From Hyphomicrobiales bacterium (GTDB lineage: Bacteria > Pseudomonadota > Alphaproteobacteria > Rhizobiales > Rhizobiaceae), in contig UEIJ01000009.1 in NCBI GenBank assembly GCA_900470195.1, forward strand, positions 1 to 64,000: DNA of 64,000 bases, read 5' to 3'. The notes below the pieces were generated by a model. That model searched no databases. It was given only the letters and a program-made list of their open reading frames with translations, and had not been told where the DNA came from. Within the stretch, counting starts at the first letter, position 1, and every line of letters begins with the position of its first letter. Shown piece after piece: positions 1 through 9,175 of the stretch. The position numbers and the translations under genes are program-made.

Positions 1-147
1 GATTATAATAATCGCGGCGGCGGCGCCGGTGGCAGGGGTGGCGGAAGCTGGGGCGGCGGCGGTGGCTGGTCGTCCGGCGGGGGAGGCGGCGGTTTCTCCG
101 GCGGTGGCGGCTCGTCGGGTGGCGGCGGCGCCTCGGGCAGCTGGTAG
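1..147 (+). CDS. C-terminal end of a glycine-rich TPM-domain protein (partial)
   Basis: The frame is open from base 1 to a TAG stop at 145-147. The 48 visible residues are about two-thirds glycine with interspersed Ser and Trp, and end in Ser-Trp. Such glycine/serine tails are typical of YgcG-type TPM-domain proteins, in which a signal peptide and a periplasmic TPM domain are followed by a membrane segment and a Gly-rich tail. The domain itself lies outside the window, so the family is inferred from the tail and from the TPM-type gene that follows 12 bases downstream. That close spacing suggests one transcript. Confidence 0.7.
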   Translation, partial: DYNNRGGGAGGRGGGSWGGGGGWSSGGGGGGFSGGGGSSGGGGASGSW

Positions 148-159
148 GGAGACGCAACG

Positions 160-801
160 ATGAAGCATCACACGCTGATTGGCGCCGAGGACCATGCCCG
201 CATTGCCGAGGCAATCCGCAAGGCGGAAGCCGAAACCAGCGGCGAAATCTATGCGGTGCTGGCGCGCTCCAGCGACGATTATTTCTTTGCGGCTGGTTTT
301 GTCGCGACCTGCGGCATCCTGATTGCTTCGGTGATCGCAGCCTTTCTCGCGCACTGGTACTGGTTCGATATTCGCCTGCCCATGTTCGGGCTTGCGGTTC
401 TGGCGGCATTTCTGACGGCGATGCTGGTGCTGTGGTTCTTTCCGGCCATCCGCATGGCTCTGGTGCCGCGCCGTATCCGCTACAAGCGGGCCCACCTCAA
501 TGCGCTGCAGCAGTTTCTGGCGCGCAACGTGCATATCACCGAGCACCGCACCGGCATCCTGCTCTTCGTCTCCATGGCCGAACATTATGCCGAGGTGATC
601 GCCGATGCGGGCATCAATGCGCGCGTAGAACAGGACGAATGGAACGCGATCGTCGCGACGCTCATCCATCATGCATCGCGGGCGCAGGTGGCAGAGGGTT
701 TCGTGCTGGCCATCGGCCAGGCCGGGCTTTTGCTGGAGAAGCATTTCCCGGCTGGACCGGACAATGTGAACGAGCTGGACGATCACCTGATCGAGCTGTG
801 A
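160..801 (+). CDS. TPM-domain membrane protein
   Basis: This 213-residue protein resembles the small TPM-phosphatase-domain (YgcG-related) membrane proteins that often follow a Gly-rich TPM protein in Rhizobiales. An N-terminal region (residues 1-40) contains the 'AEAETSGEIYAVL' type motif typical of TPM domains. Two hydrophobic segments follow at about 43-66 and 74-97, and a soluble C-terminal half contains 'ITEHRTGILLFVSMAEHYAEVIAD', the second TPM signature. It starts 12 bases after the upstream gene with a 'GGGAGA' ribosome-binding site. The molecular function of bacterial TPM proteins is not settled; phosphatase activity is only a family label. An envelope role is inferred. Confidence 0.8.
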   Translation: MKHHTLIGAEDHARIAEAIRKAEAETSGEIYAVLARSSDDYFFAAGFVATCGILIASVIAAFLAHWYWFDIRLPMFGLAVLAAFLTAMLVLWFFPAIRMALVPRRIRYKRAHLNALQQFLARNVHITEHRTGILLFVSMAEHYAEVIADAGINARVEQDEWNAIVATLIHHASRAQVAEGFVLAIGQAGLLLEKHFPAGPDNVNELDDHLIEL

Positions 802-992
802 GAGCCGTTCAGTTCCGTCAGAATCATCTGCGACTTTAGTCTCAAACAGAGCGAAATCGGCCTGCTGTTTCGCCTTTCGGGCAGGCTGTGGAGAAATCCA
901 CTGGCATAATCCGAAATTTCGCGGGAAGTTTTCGAAGTTTTGTTCCAAATTAAATGGATTAAATACGGCCTTTCTGACTTTCCGGGAAATTT

Positions 993-1010
993 TTCGTTAT
1001 TTTCAACGAA
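993..1010. promoter_or_regulatory. Short inverted repeat upstream of glutamate dehydrogenase
   Basis: TTCGTT and AACGAA are separated by six bases in an AT-rich stretch about 70 bases before the glutamate dehydrogenase start. It could be an operator, but a 6-bp dyad can arise by chance and no regulator gene is adjacent. Confidence 0.25.
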
Positions 1011-1078
1011 TTGCCATCGAATCCGGTGCCTAATCTGCTAGTTTGGCGCGCATTGCCATCATGACAGGAGTATCCGAC

Positions 1079-4000
1079 GTGACTGCAAAGCAGGATCGGT
1101 CGAGCAAGGTTAAGAGTTCAAAGGCAGGCAAGGAGGAGAAGAAGGGAGGAAAGTCGAAGGCGCTTACGGCCTTCTCGCAGCTTCTCTTCGAATGGGCGCC
1201 GCCGGAAGATCTGGCCGCTTACGATGCCGCCGCTCTCGACAGTTCGGCCCGTCACGGCTATGCCGCCCTCGACTCCTGGCGCAAGGGCAAGAGCATCATC
1301 AGCGTCGATAACGGTATCGAACGCCACGGTCGCCCGGTGAGCGTCATCACCATCGTCAACGACAATATGCCGTTCCTGCTCGACTCCATCATGGGTGAGC
1401 TGAACGATCATGCCGGCCAGATTTTCATGGTCGTGCATCCGGTTCTGGATATTGCCCGCGAGAAGGACGAACTCGTCATTCTGGGCGAGGCATCGCAGCT
1501 TGCGCCTGCCAAGGGCGTCGAGCGCGTCAGCCTGGTGCAGATCCATCTTCCGGCCCTCGACAAGCAGGCCAAGGCCGACCTGACCGCCGCGATCAAGCGT
1601 GTGCTGGGGCAGGTTCGCGCCGCCGTCAGCGACTGGAAGCCGATGCTGAAGCGCCTCGATGGGGCCATCGCCGATTACAAGCGCGTGCACGAAATGACGG
1701 GCGACCCGGCGATGCCGGAAGCGATCGCGTTTCTCGAATGGCTGCGCGACGACCGTTTCATCTTTCTCGGCCTTCGCGAACTGACCTTCAAGGGCAAGGG
1801 CGACAAGCGCGAACTGGTTCCGGTCAAGGAAACGCTCGGCATCCTTAACGATCACGAGGTCCGCGTTCTGCGCAAGGATGGCGACGACACGGTGACGCCG
1901 CGCGAAGTGACCGATTTCCTCGACAGCAGCGAGCCGCTGATCGTCACCAAGGCGAACTCGCTTTCGCTGGTGCATCGCCGCTCCTATCTCGATTATGTCG
2001 GCGTGAAGATTTTCGGGCCGAAGGGCGAGGCCGTCGGCGAATTGCGCCTGGTCGGCCTCTTCACCTCGGTCGCCTATACGAGTTCGGTCGCGGGCATCCC
2101 GTTCATCCGTTCCAAGGCCGATGCGGTCATCAAGCATCTCGGCTTCAACCGCGAGGACCATTCGGGCAAGGCGCTCATCAACGTGCTGGAAGAATATCCG
2201 CGCGACGAGCTGTTCCAGATCGATGTTGAAAGCCTGACGGCCAATGCCGAACTGATCCTGGCGCTTGGCGAACGTCCGCGGGTGCGCGCCGTTCCGCGTC
2301 TCGACCGGTTTGGCCGTTTCGCCACCGTGCTGGTCTATATCCCGCGTGACCGCTACGACTCGGTCGTGCGCGAAAAGATCGGCCATTATCTGGTCGAGGT
2401 CTATGGCGGCGACAGTTTCGAGTTCCATCCGGTCTTCCTGCAGAATGGCCTGACCCGCGTTCAGTTCGTCATCCGCCGTCATGAGCGCTCCACGCCGCAT
2501 GTCGACCGGGAAGCTCTGGAAGCCGAAGTGCGCGCCATCGTGCGCACCTGGGACGACGCTGTGCGCGAAAGCTCGGACAGCGCCGACGCAAAGACTGTCG
2601 CGCTTGCCGCAAGCTTCCCGCCATCCTATCGCGAAATCTTCACGGCGCCGGAAGCGCTGGTCGATGCGGAACGCATTGCCGGCCTCAGCGCAGAGGCTCC
2701 GCTTTTTGTGGACTTCTATCGTTACCGCACCGATGGTCCCGATGCGGTTTCGCTGAAGATCTATCATCACGGTGCGCCGGTCGTGCTGTCGCAGCGCGTG
2801 CCGCTTCTGGAAAACATGGGCTTCCGCGTCGTCAGCGAGCAGACCATCGACTTGCCGCAGGCTGGCAAGGACGGCGCGACCGTCTACCTGCACGACATGC
2901 AGTTGGTGAATGCCTATGGCGCACCGGTCGATCTTTCCGACGATGGCGAGATGCTGGAAGACGTGTTCCGCAATGTATGGGACGGTCTGGCCGATAATGA
3001 CGGCTATAACGCGCTGGTGCAAACGGCACGCCTGACGGCACGCCAGATCATGATCCTGCGTTCCTATGGCCGTTATCTGCAGCAGGCAGGCATCGCCTAT
3101 TCGCAGGGCTTCATCGCGGCAGCGCTGAACCGCTATCCGGAAATCGCCAGCGACCTCTATTCGCTGTTCGACCTGCGTTTCAACCCGTCGGCAAAGCGCC
3201 GCGATGCGGCTGAAAAGAAACTGGTCGATGGTATCGAAACCGCGCTGCTTGGCGTTCCGAGCATCGATGACGACCAGATTCTGCGCCGTTTCCGCAATCT
3301 GATCGAAGCGACGCTGCGCACCAACGCCTACCAGCCGGACGCGGAGGGCAAACCACGCGTCACCTTCGCCTACAAGCTCAATCCGCGCCTCGTTGACGGC
3401 CTGCCGGACCCGCGCCCCTATCGCGAAATCTTCGTCTACGGGCCGGAAGTGGAAGGCGTGCACCTGCGCTTCGGCGCGGTCGCCCGTGGCGGCCTGCGCT
3501 GGTCGGACCGTGCGCAGGATTATCGCACGGAAGTGCTGGGGCTGGTGAAAGCGCAGCAGGTCAAGAATGCGGTGATCGTGCCGGTCGGCGCCAAGGGCGG
3601 TTTCTATCCGAAGCGCCTGCCGGTCGGCGGCGATCGCAATGCGGTGTTTGAAGCCGGACGCGATGCCTACAAGGTCTTCATTTCCACGCTTCTCTCCGTC
3701 ACCGACAATATCGAGGACACTCATGTCGTGCCGCCGGCGGAAGTCGTGCGTCATGACAATGACGATCCTTATTTCGTCGTTGCCGCCGACAAGGGCACGG
3801 CCACTTTCTCCGATACGGCCAATGCCATCAGCCAGGCTCATGATTTCTGGCTGGACGATGCCTTCGCATCGGGCGGTTCCGCCGGTTACGACCACAAGGG
3901 CATGGGTATCACCGCGCGCGGCGCGTGGGAGGCCGTGAAGCGGCATTTCCGCGAACTCGACATGGATATCCAGAACGAGCCTTTCACGGTTGCGGGCGTG

Positions 4001-5869
4001 GGCGACATGTCGGGCGACGTGTTCGGCAACGGCATGCTGCTTTCCGAACAGATCCGTCTGGTGGCGGCGTTCGACCATCGCGATATTTTCATCGATCCGA
4101 ACCCGGTTCCGGCGGACGGTTTTGCAGAGCGCAAGCGCCTGTTCGAACTGCCGCGTTCAAGCTGGCAGGACTATGATCGCTCCAAGCTTTCGGCTGGCGG
4201 CGGCATCTACAGCCGCAGCCAGAAGACGATCACGCTCTCGCCGGAAGCGGCTGCGGCCATCGGCCTTGGCAAGACCTCCGGAACGCCGCAGGAAATCATG
4301 ACGGCGATCCTGAAGTCGAAGGTGGACCTGCTCTGGTTCGGCGGCATTGGCACCTATATCCGCGCGTCCAGCGAGACGGACGCGCAGGTGGGCGACCGCG
4401 CCAATGATGCGATCCGCATCACCGGCTCGGAAGTCGGCGCACGGGTTATCGGCGAAGGCGCGAACCTTGGCGTGACCCAGCGCGGGCGCATCGAATATGC
4501 GCTGTCGGGCGGTCGCGGCAACACGGACGCCATCGACAATTCGGCGGGCGTCAACTGCTCGGACGTCGAGGTCAACATCAAGATCGCGCTGGCTGCCGCC
4601 ATGCGTTCGGGCAAGCTCAAGCGCCCGGCGCGCGACAAGCTTCTCACCAGCATGACCGACGATGTGTCGGCGCTCGTTCTGCGCAACAACTATCTGCAAC
4701 CGCTGGCGCTTTCGCTCAGCGAACGTCAGGGACTGGCGGAACTGCCCTATCAGGCACGTTTCATGGCGGAGCTTGAAAACCGCAAGCTTCTCGACCGCAA
4801 GGTGGAAAATCTGCCATCCGACGCGCTTCTGGCCGAACGCCAGAAGGCAGGCCAGCCGCTCACCCGCCCGGAACTGGCGGTTCTGCTGGCCTATGCGAAG
4901 CTGTCGCTGTCGGACGATCTGGTGGCGAGCAAGCTCCCGGACGAGCCTTACTTCCAGTCGCTGCTGATGGGCTATTTCCCGAAACGCATGGTGAAGACCT
5001 ATGCCGAGGAAATTGCCAATCATCGTCTGCGCCGTGAAATCGTCGCCACTTTGCTGGCAAACGATATCATCAATCGCGGCGGCATCACCTTCATCAGCCG
5101 TCTGGCCGATACGACCGGCAAGTCGCCGGCCGATATCGTCCGCGCTTATGTGGCGGTGCGTGACGGCTTCGATATCGACACGATCTATGACGCCATCGAT
5201 GCGCTCGACAACAAGGTGCCGGGCGATGTGCAGAACCAGTTCTACCATCTCGTCGGCGAAATGCTGCAGGCGACGACGGCATGGGTGCTGCGCAACGACA
5301 CGACGCGCGCCAACCTGACGGAGCTGGTGGATACGATCACCAGGGCGCGCGCCGAACTGGAGCCGCGTTTCGACGGCCTGATGCCGGAATATCTGAAAAG
5401 CGCACTTCAGGCCGACAAGAGCGCGTTCGTGGAAATGGGCGCGCCGGAAAAGCTGGCACAGCGTCTTGCCAATCTCCAGCTTGCAGGCATCATGCCGGAC
5501 ATTGCGCTGATCGCGCATCTGGCCGGTGCCGACCGGGTGGTTACTGCCAAGACCTATTTCGGCGTTTCGGAAGCCTTCCGCATCGGTCGCATCGAGGAAG
5601 CCGCGCGCTCCATCCCCGTCACGGATTATTATGACGGGCTGGCGCTGTCGCGTGCGAGCGATACGATCACGCAGGCCGCACGCGGCATCACCATCGCGGC
5701 GCTCAAGCGCTTCGCCAAGGACAAGGACCCGGCGGCAGCCTGGTTCGCAGCCGATGGCGCGCGCATCGAGCAGGTGCAGAACCGCATGGTTGCGCTGACG
5801 GAAGGTGGTGATCTGACCGTTTCGCGACTGGCGGTTGCAGCGGGCCTGATGTCCGATCTGGCGCAGTAA
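1079..5869 (+). CDS. gdhB: NAD-specific glutamate dehydrogenase, large (about 180 kDa) class
   Basis: It oxidatively deaminates glutamate to 2-oxoglutarate and ammonia with NAD+, feeding the TCA cycle. At 1596 residues it matches the large L_180 class of bacterial enzymes, which carry long N-terminal ACT-like regulatory regions before the catalytic core. Visible core motifs are RGGLRWSDR at about 803-811, the downstream substrate-site region with PVGAKGGF, and the nucleotide-binding stretch GVGDMSGDVFGNG near 973-985. The frame is open back to a TTG at 1043 and an ATG at 1061, but AGGAG at 1065-1069 is ideally spaced for the GTG at 1079, giving a Lys/Ser-rich start MTAKQDRSSK. A strong terminator follows. 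The symbol is by analogy with named homologues. Confidence 0.93.
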   Translation: MTAKQDRSSKVKSSKAGKEEKKGGKSKALTAFSQLLFEWAPPEDLAAYDAAALDSSARHGYAALDSWRKGKSIISVDNGIERHGRPVSVITIVNDNMPFLLDSIMGELNDHAGQIFMVVHPVLDIAREKDELVILGEASQLAPAKGVERVSLVQIHLPALDKQAKADLTAAIKRVLGQVRAAVSDWKPMLKRLDGAIADYKRVHEMTGDPAMPEAIAFLEWLRDDRFIFLGLRELTFKGKGDKRELVPVKETLGILNDHEVRVLRKDGDDTVTPREVTDFLDSSEPLIVTKANSLSLVHRRSYLDYVGVKIFGPKGEAVGELRLVGLFTSVAYTSSVAGIPFIRSKADAVIKHLGFNREDHSGKALINVLEEYPRDELFQIDVESLTANAELILALGERPRVRAVPRLDRFGRFATVLVYIPRDRYDSVVREKIGHYLVEVYGGDSFEFHPVFLQNGLTRVQFVIRRHERSTPHVDREALEAEVRAIVRTWDDAVRESSDSADAKTVALAASFPPSYREIFTAPEALVDAERIAGLSAEAPLFVDFYRYRTDGPDAVSLKIYHHGAPVVLSQRVPLLENMGFRVVSEQTIDLPQAGKDGATVYLHDMQLVNAYGAPVDLSDDGEMLEDVFRNVWDGLADNDGYNALVQTARLTARQIMILRSYGRYLQQAGIAYSQGFIAAALNRYPEIASDLYSLFDLRFNPSAKRRDAAEKKLVDGIETALLGVPSIDDDQILRRFRNLIEATLRTNAYQPDAEGKPRVTFAYKLNPRLVDGLPDPRPYREIFVYGPEVEGVHLRFGAVARGGLRWSDRAQDYRTEVLGLVKAQQVKNAVIVPVGAKGGFYPKRLPVGGDRNAVFEAGRDAYKVFISTLLSVTDNIEDTHVVPPAEVVRHDNDDPYFVVAADKGTATFSDTANAISQAHDFWLDDAFASGGSAGYDHKGMGITARGAWEAVKRHFRELDMDIQNEPFTVAGVGDMSGDVFGNGMLLSEQIRLVAAFDHRDIFIDPNPVPADGFAERKRLFELPRSSWQDYDRSKLSAGGGIYSRSQKTITLSPEAAAAIGLGKTSGTPQEIMTAILKSKVDLLWFGGIGTYIRASSETDAQVGDRANDAIRITGSEVGARVIGEGANLGVTQRGRIEYALSGGRGNTDAIDNSAGVNCSDVEVNIKIALAAAMRSGKLKRPARDKLLTSMTDDVSALVLRNNYLQPLALSLSERQGLAELPYQARFMAELENRKLLDRKVENLPSDALLAERQKAGQPLTRPELAVLLAYAKLSLSDDLVASKLPDEPYFQSLLMGYFPKRMVKTYAEEIANHRLRREIVATLLANDIINRGGITFISRLADTTGKSPADIVRAYVAVRDGFDIDTIYDAIDALDNKVPGDVQNQFYHLVGEMLQATTAWVLRNDTTRANLTELVDTITRARAELEPRFDGLMPEYLKSALQADKSAFVEMGAPEKLAQRLANLQLAGIMPDIALIAHLAGADRVVTAKTYFGVSEAFRIGRIEEAARSIPVTDYYDGLALSRASDTITQAARGITIAALKRFAKDKDPAAAWFAADGARIEQVQNRMVALTEGGDLTVSRLAVAAGLMSDLAQ

Positions 5870-5891
5870 GAAAACACGAAATCTGATGCAG

Positions 5892-5917
5892 AAGGGCGGC
5901 CCCGGCCGCCCTTTTCG
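5892..5917 (+). terminator. Intrinsic terminator after glutamate dehydrogenase
   Basis: A perfect 10-bp GC-rich stem (AAGGGCGGCC / GGCCGCCCTT, two-base loop) ends in a T run, 23 bases after the stop codon. Confidence 0.85.
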
Positions 5918-6117
5918 GTTCTTTCCAGTGCGGATTTCGGTTATAAGCTCTCGCTAATATGATTTGGGCCTGAAATTCATCCCCGCACCTCGGAGGATTG
6001 AAGCAGCCGATTGGCTCGGTCGGCCCGCGCATCGTTGCCCCCCGCGTCTAAAGGATGCGTGGTGCTTTGGAGGTCGGGAGCCATCAGCTTCCGGCGTTGG
6101 GGGGAAGGAAAGAGCAA

Positions 6118-7515
6118 TTGAACGATCAGCATGCGGTTGCCCGCAGCCATGCCTCGCGGCGTGGCGTATGGGGCTGGATATTTTTCGACTGGGCGGCGCA
6201 GCCGTTCTTTACGGTCGTTGTAACCTTCATTTTCGGCCCGTATTTCATCTCCCGCATGGCCGACACACCGGAGGCCGGGCAGATCGCCTGGGGATACGGT
6301 TTTGCCGCCGCTGGGTTCGTGATCGCCATCCTGTCGCCCGTTCTGGGGGCGATTGCCGACAAGACCGGCTCGCGCAAGCCATGGATCGGCTTTTTCGCCG
6401 TCCTGAAGATCGCGGGCCTGTTGACGCTGTGGTTTGCGGTGCCGGGCGCGAACCTGTTCTGGGTGCTTCTGGCTTTCAGCATCGCGATGATCTCGGCGGA
6501 GTTTTCCATTGTTTTCAACGATTCCATGATGCCGCGGCTCGTCCCCGCCGGGGAGATCGGCAAGGTGTCCAATCTGGCCTGGGGGCTCGGCTATCTGGGC
6601 GGGGTTCTGGTGCTGATCTTCGTCGTGGTCTTTCTGGCGGCATCGCCAGAGACGGGCAAGACGCTGATCGGGCTTCCGCCGCTCTTCGGCCTTGATCCCG
6701 CCAACGGCGAAGATGCCCGCATCACCGGGCCCATTGCGGCCCTGTGGTATCTCGTTTTCATCGTGCCGATGTTCCTGTTCACGCCCGATCAGGCGCGTGG
6801 GCAGCCGCTGCGCAAGGCGGTCGGCAGCGGTCTGGTAGAGCTGAGAGCAACGCTTGGCGAAGTGCGGAAGCGTCCGGGCATAGCCCGCTTTCTTGCCGCC
6901 CGCCTTGTCTATCAGGATGGGCTCAATGCCATTGTCGCGCTCGGCGCCGGCTATGCCGCTTCACTGTTTCACTGGAGCATCAACGAGATCGGCCTCTTCG
7001 GCATGATCACCAATGTGTCGGCAATCCTGAGCTGCCTTATCGCCGCTCGCCTCGATGCAAGGCTCGGCTCGAAAGCCATCGTCCTCGGATCGCTGGTGCT
7101 TCTGCTCATCGCTTCGTTCGGCATCGTTTCCACCGGAACGCATCATCTCTTGTTTGGCCTTGTGCCGATCAGTTATCCAGAAGCAAAAGGATTGTTCTCG
7201 ACGGCTGCCGAGGACGCCTTTCTCGTCTACGGACTGATGATCGGCGCCGCTCTGGGACCGGTGCAGGCGTCCGCCCGTTCGTGGTTTGCGCGCAGTATCA
7301 GGCCGGAGGAATCGGGCCGCTATTTCGGCATCTATGCGCTGGCAGGCCGGGCGACAGGCTTTCTCGGACCGTTTCTGGTCGCGACGATCACCGCTCTCAG
7401 TGGCAGCGCGGCACTCGGCATGTCGGTGCTGCTGCTGTTTTTCGCCGTGGGGCTCTTTCTGACGGCGATAACGCCCTATCCAGCCGACAGGCCGCTTGCA
7501 TCCGGCCCGCATTGA
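6118..7515 (+). CDS. MFS transporter of the UMF1 family
   Basis: An integral inner-membrane protein of about 465 residues with roughly 12 hydrophobic segments. The opening WGWIFFDWAAQPFFT and the following 'FIFGPYF' are characteristic of the UMF1/Atg22-like major facilitator branch, whose bacterial substrates are mostly unknown. The frame is open upstream to 6055, but GGAAGGAA at 6103-6110 fits a TTG start at 6118, which removes an uncharged-poor leader not typical of the family. It stands alone on the plus strand and converges with glpK across a 38-base gap. The adjacent glycerol kinase hints at nothing firm about substrate. Confidence 0.85.
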   Translation: MNDQHAVARSHASRRGVWGWIFFDWAAQPFFTVVVTFIFGPYFISRMADTPEAGQIAWGYGFAAAGFVIAILSPVLGAIADKTGSRKPWIGFFAVLKIAGLLTLWFAVPGANLFWVLLAFSIAMISAEFSIVFNDSMMPRLVPAGEIGKVSNLAWGLGYLGGVLVLIFVVVFLAASPETGKTLIGLPPLFGLDPANGEDARITGPIAALWYLVFIVPMFLFTPDQARGQPLRKAVGSGLVELRATLGEVRKRPGIARFLAARLVYQDGLNAIVALGAGYAASLFHWSINEIGLFGMITNVSAILSCLIAARLDARLGSKAIVLGSLVLLLIASFGIVSTGTHHLLFGLVPISYPEAKGLFSTAAEDAFLVYGLMIGAALGPVQASARSWFARSIRPEESGRYFGIYALAGRATGFLGPFLVATITALSGSAALGMSVLLLFFAVGLFLTAITPYPADRPLASGPH

Positions 7516-7553
7516 GGGGCCGGAGCCGGTTCCGGTCTTGTGAAGACGGGGCC

Positions 7554-9053
7554 CTATTCGATCCAGCCCATTGAACGCTGCACGGCCTTTTCCCACGAGC
7601 GGAACAGGCGCGAGCTTTCCTCCGCCGGCATTCGCGGATGCCAGCGGTGGCCGACCTGCCAGTTTTCCACGATGTCCTGCGTCGATTTCCAGTAGCCGAC
7701 GGCAAGCCCCGCCGCATAGGCAGCGCCCAGCGCCGTCGTCTCGATGATTTTCGGGCGCACGACCGGCACGTCCAGAATGTCGGACTGGAACTGCATGAGC
7801 AGTTGATTGACCGTCATGCCGCCATCGGCGCGCAATTCCGTGATCTCGACGCCGGAATCCTTCACCATCGCATCCAGCACTTCGCGGACCTGATAGGCGC
7901 TTGCCTCCAGCGCGGCGCGTGCGATGTGGCCCTTGTTGGCGAAGCGGGTGAGACCGGCGATGATGCCGCGCGCTGAATCCTGCCAGTGCGGCGCATAGAG
8001 ACCGGAGAAAGCCGGAACGAAATAGACATCGCCATTGTCTTCGACAGTGCGCGCCAGCGTTTCGATGTCGCCGCTGTGCTTGATGATGCCGAGATTGTCG
8101 CGCAGCCATTGCACCAGAGCGCCGGTGATGGCGATAGACCCCTCCAGCGCATAGACCGGCTTGGCGCCGTCGAGCTTGTAGGCAACCGTCGTCAGCAGGC
8201 CATAGTTCGAGGGAACCAGTTTCTCGCCGGTATTCATCAGCATGAAGCAGCCGGTGCCATAGGTGTTCTTGGCTTCGCCCGGTTCCAGACAGGCCTGGCC
8301 GAAGAGCGCCGCCTGTTGGTCGCCCAGAATGCCTGCAAGCTCGACGCCTGAAAGCGTGGGCAGGGTGATCTCGCCATAGACCTCGCTGGAAGAGCGGATT
8401 TCCGGCAGGCAGGCCGATGGAATATCGAACAGCCGGAGAATGTCCTCATCCCATTTCAATGTCGAAATATCCATCAACTGGGTGCGGGAGGCATTGGTCA
8501 CATCGGTGATGTGAATGCCGCCATCGGTGCCGCCGGTCAGATTCCAGACCAGCCATGTGTCGATGGTGCCGAAAAGTGCGTCGCCCGCTTCGGCCTTTTC
8601 GCGCGCTCCCGGAACGTGATCGAGTATCCAGCGCAGCTTGAGACCGGAAAAATAGGTCGAGATGGGTACCCCCGTCTTTTCGCGCAGGCGGTCCGCGCCG
8701 CCCTCCTTCGTGTAACGGGCGACCAGTTCGTCGGTGCGCGTATCCATCCAGACGACCGCATTATAAAGCGGGGCACCGGTTTTCCTGTCCCAGAGCAGGG
8801 TGGTTTCGCGCTGGTTGGTGATGCCGACGGAGGCTATGTCGGCTGCCTTCAAGTTTGCCTTCTTCAGTGCGGCGGCAATGACATGCTGCGTGTTGCGCCA
8901 GATTTCCACCGGATTGTGTTCGACCCAGCCCGCTTTGGGGTAAATCTGCTCGTGTTCGCGCTGGTCGCTCGCGACGATATCGCCCTGCCTGTCGAAAATG
9001 ATGAAACGCGAACTCGTGGTTCCCTGGTCGATGGAACCGATAAACTGCGTCAT
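7554..9053 (-). CDS. glpK: Glycerol kinase
   Basis: Phosphorylates glycerol to sn-glycerol-3-phosphate with ATP in the cytoplasm. The 499-residue length is standard for the FGGY kinase family. The N-terminal phosphate-binding loop DQGTTSSR is at residues 9-16, the glycerol-contact region around 80-85 (MDTRTDE downstream of NQRE) is present, and the C-terminal ATP-domain motif GGMTVNQLL is intact. GGAGGAGC precedes the ATG. No glpF, glpD or glpR is beside it, so it is a stand-alone unit here. Three AAACGAA motifs upstream suggest control by a DeoR/GlpR-type repressor encoded elsewhere. Confidence 0.97.
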   Translation of the reverse strand: MTQFIGSIDQGTTSSRFIIFDRQGDIVASDQREHEQIYPKAGWVEHNPVEIWRNTQHVIAAALKKANLKAADIASVGITNQRETTLLWDRKTGAPLYNAVVWMDTRTDELVARYTKEGGADRLREKTGVPISTYFSGLKLRWILDHVPGAREKAEAGDALFGTIDTWLVWNLTGGTDGGIHITDVTNASRTQLMDISTLKWDEDILRLFDIPSACLPEIRSSSEVYGEITLPTLSGVELAGILGDQQAALFGQACLEPGEAKNTYGTGCFMLMNTGEKLVPSNYGLLTTVAYKLDGAKPVYALEGSIAITGALVQWLRDNLGIIKHSGDIETLARTVEDNGDVYFVPAFSGLYAPHWQDSARGIIAGLTRFANKGHIARAALEASAYQVREVLDAMVKDSGVEITELRADGGMTVNQLLMQFQSDILDVPVVRPKIIETTALGAAYAAGLAVGYWKSTQDIVENWQVGHRWHPRMPAEESSRLFRSWEKAVQRSMGWIE

Positions 9054-9078
9054 GGGCGGGCTCCTCCAAATCTGTTCG

Positions 9079-9122
9079 AAACGAATGTAAACGAAACAAT
9101 GTGAAACTCAACGTAAACGAAA
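9079..9122 (-). promoter_or_regulatory. Repeated AAACGAA motifs in the glpK promoter region
   Basis: AAACGAA (TTCGTTT on the coding strand) occurs at 9079-9085, 9089-9095 and 9115-9121; the last two are part of an identical 10-mer GTAAACGAAA. The first two are exactly 10 bp apart. Repeated TTTCGTTT-like half-sites are typical of DeoR/GlpR-family operators, so repression of glpK by a GlpR-like protein is plausible but inferred. Confidence 0.45.
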
Positions 9123-9150
9123 GCCCCGGAAACGGTTGGTTCCGGGGCCT
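9120..9150 (-). terminator. Terminator hairpin after purH
   Basis: GCCCCGGAA and TTCCGGGGC pair around a short loop about 25 bases beyond the purH stop. The T-tract on the minus strand is weak (CTTTCG). Confidence 0.55.
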
Positions 9151-9175
9151 CGATAAATGCTTATTCTATAAGAGG

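Noticed and set aside
1118-4078. A 986-codon open frame on the minus strand inside glutamate dehydrogenase
   Set aside because: It is an antisense shadow of a GC-rich gene; composition is Arg/His/Gln-heavy and it has no motif.
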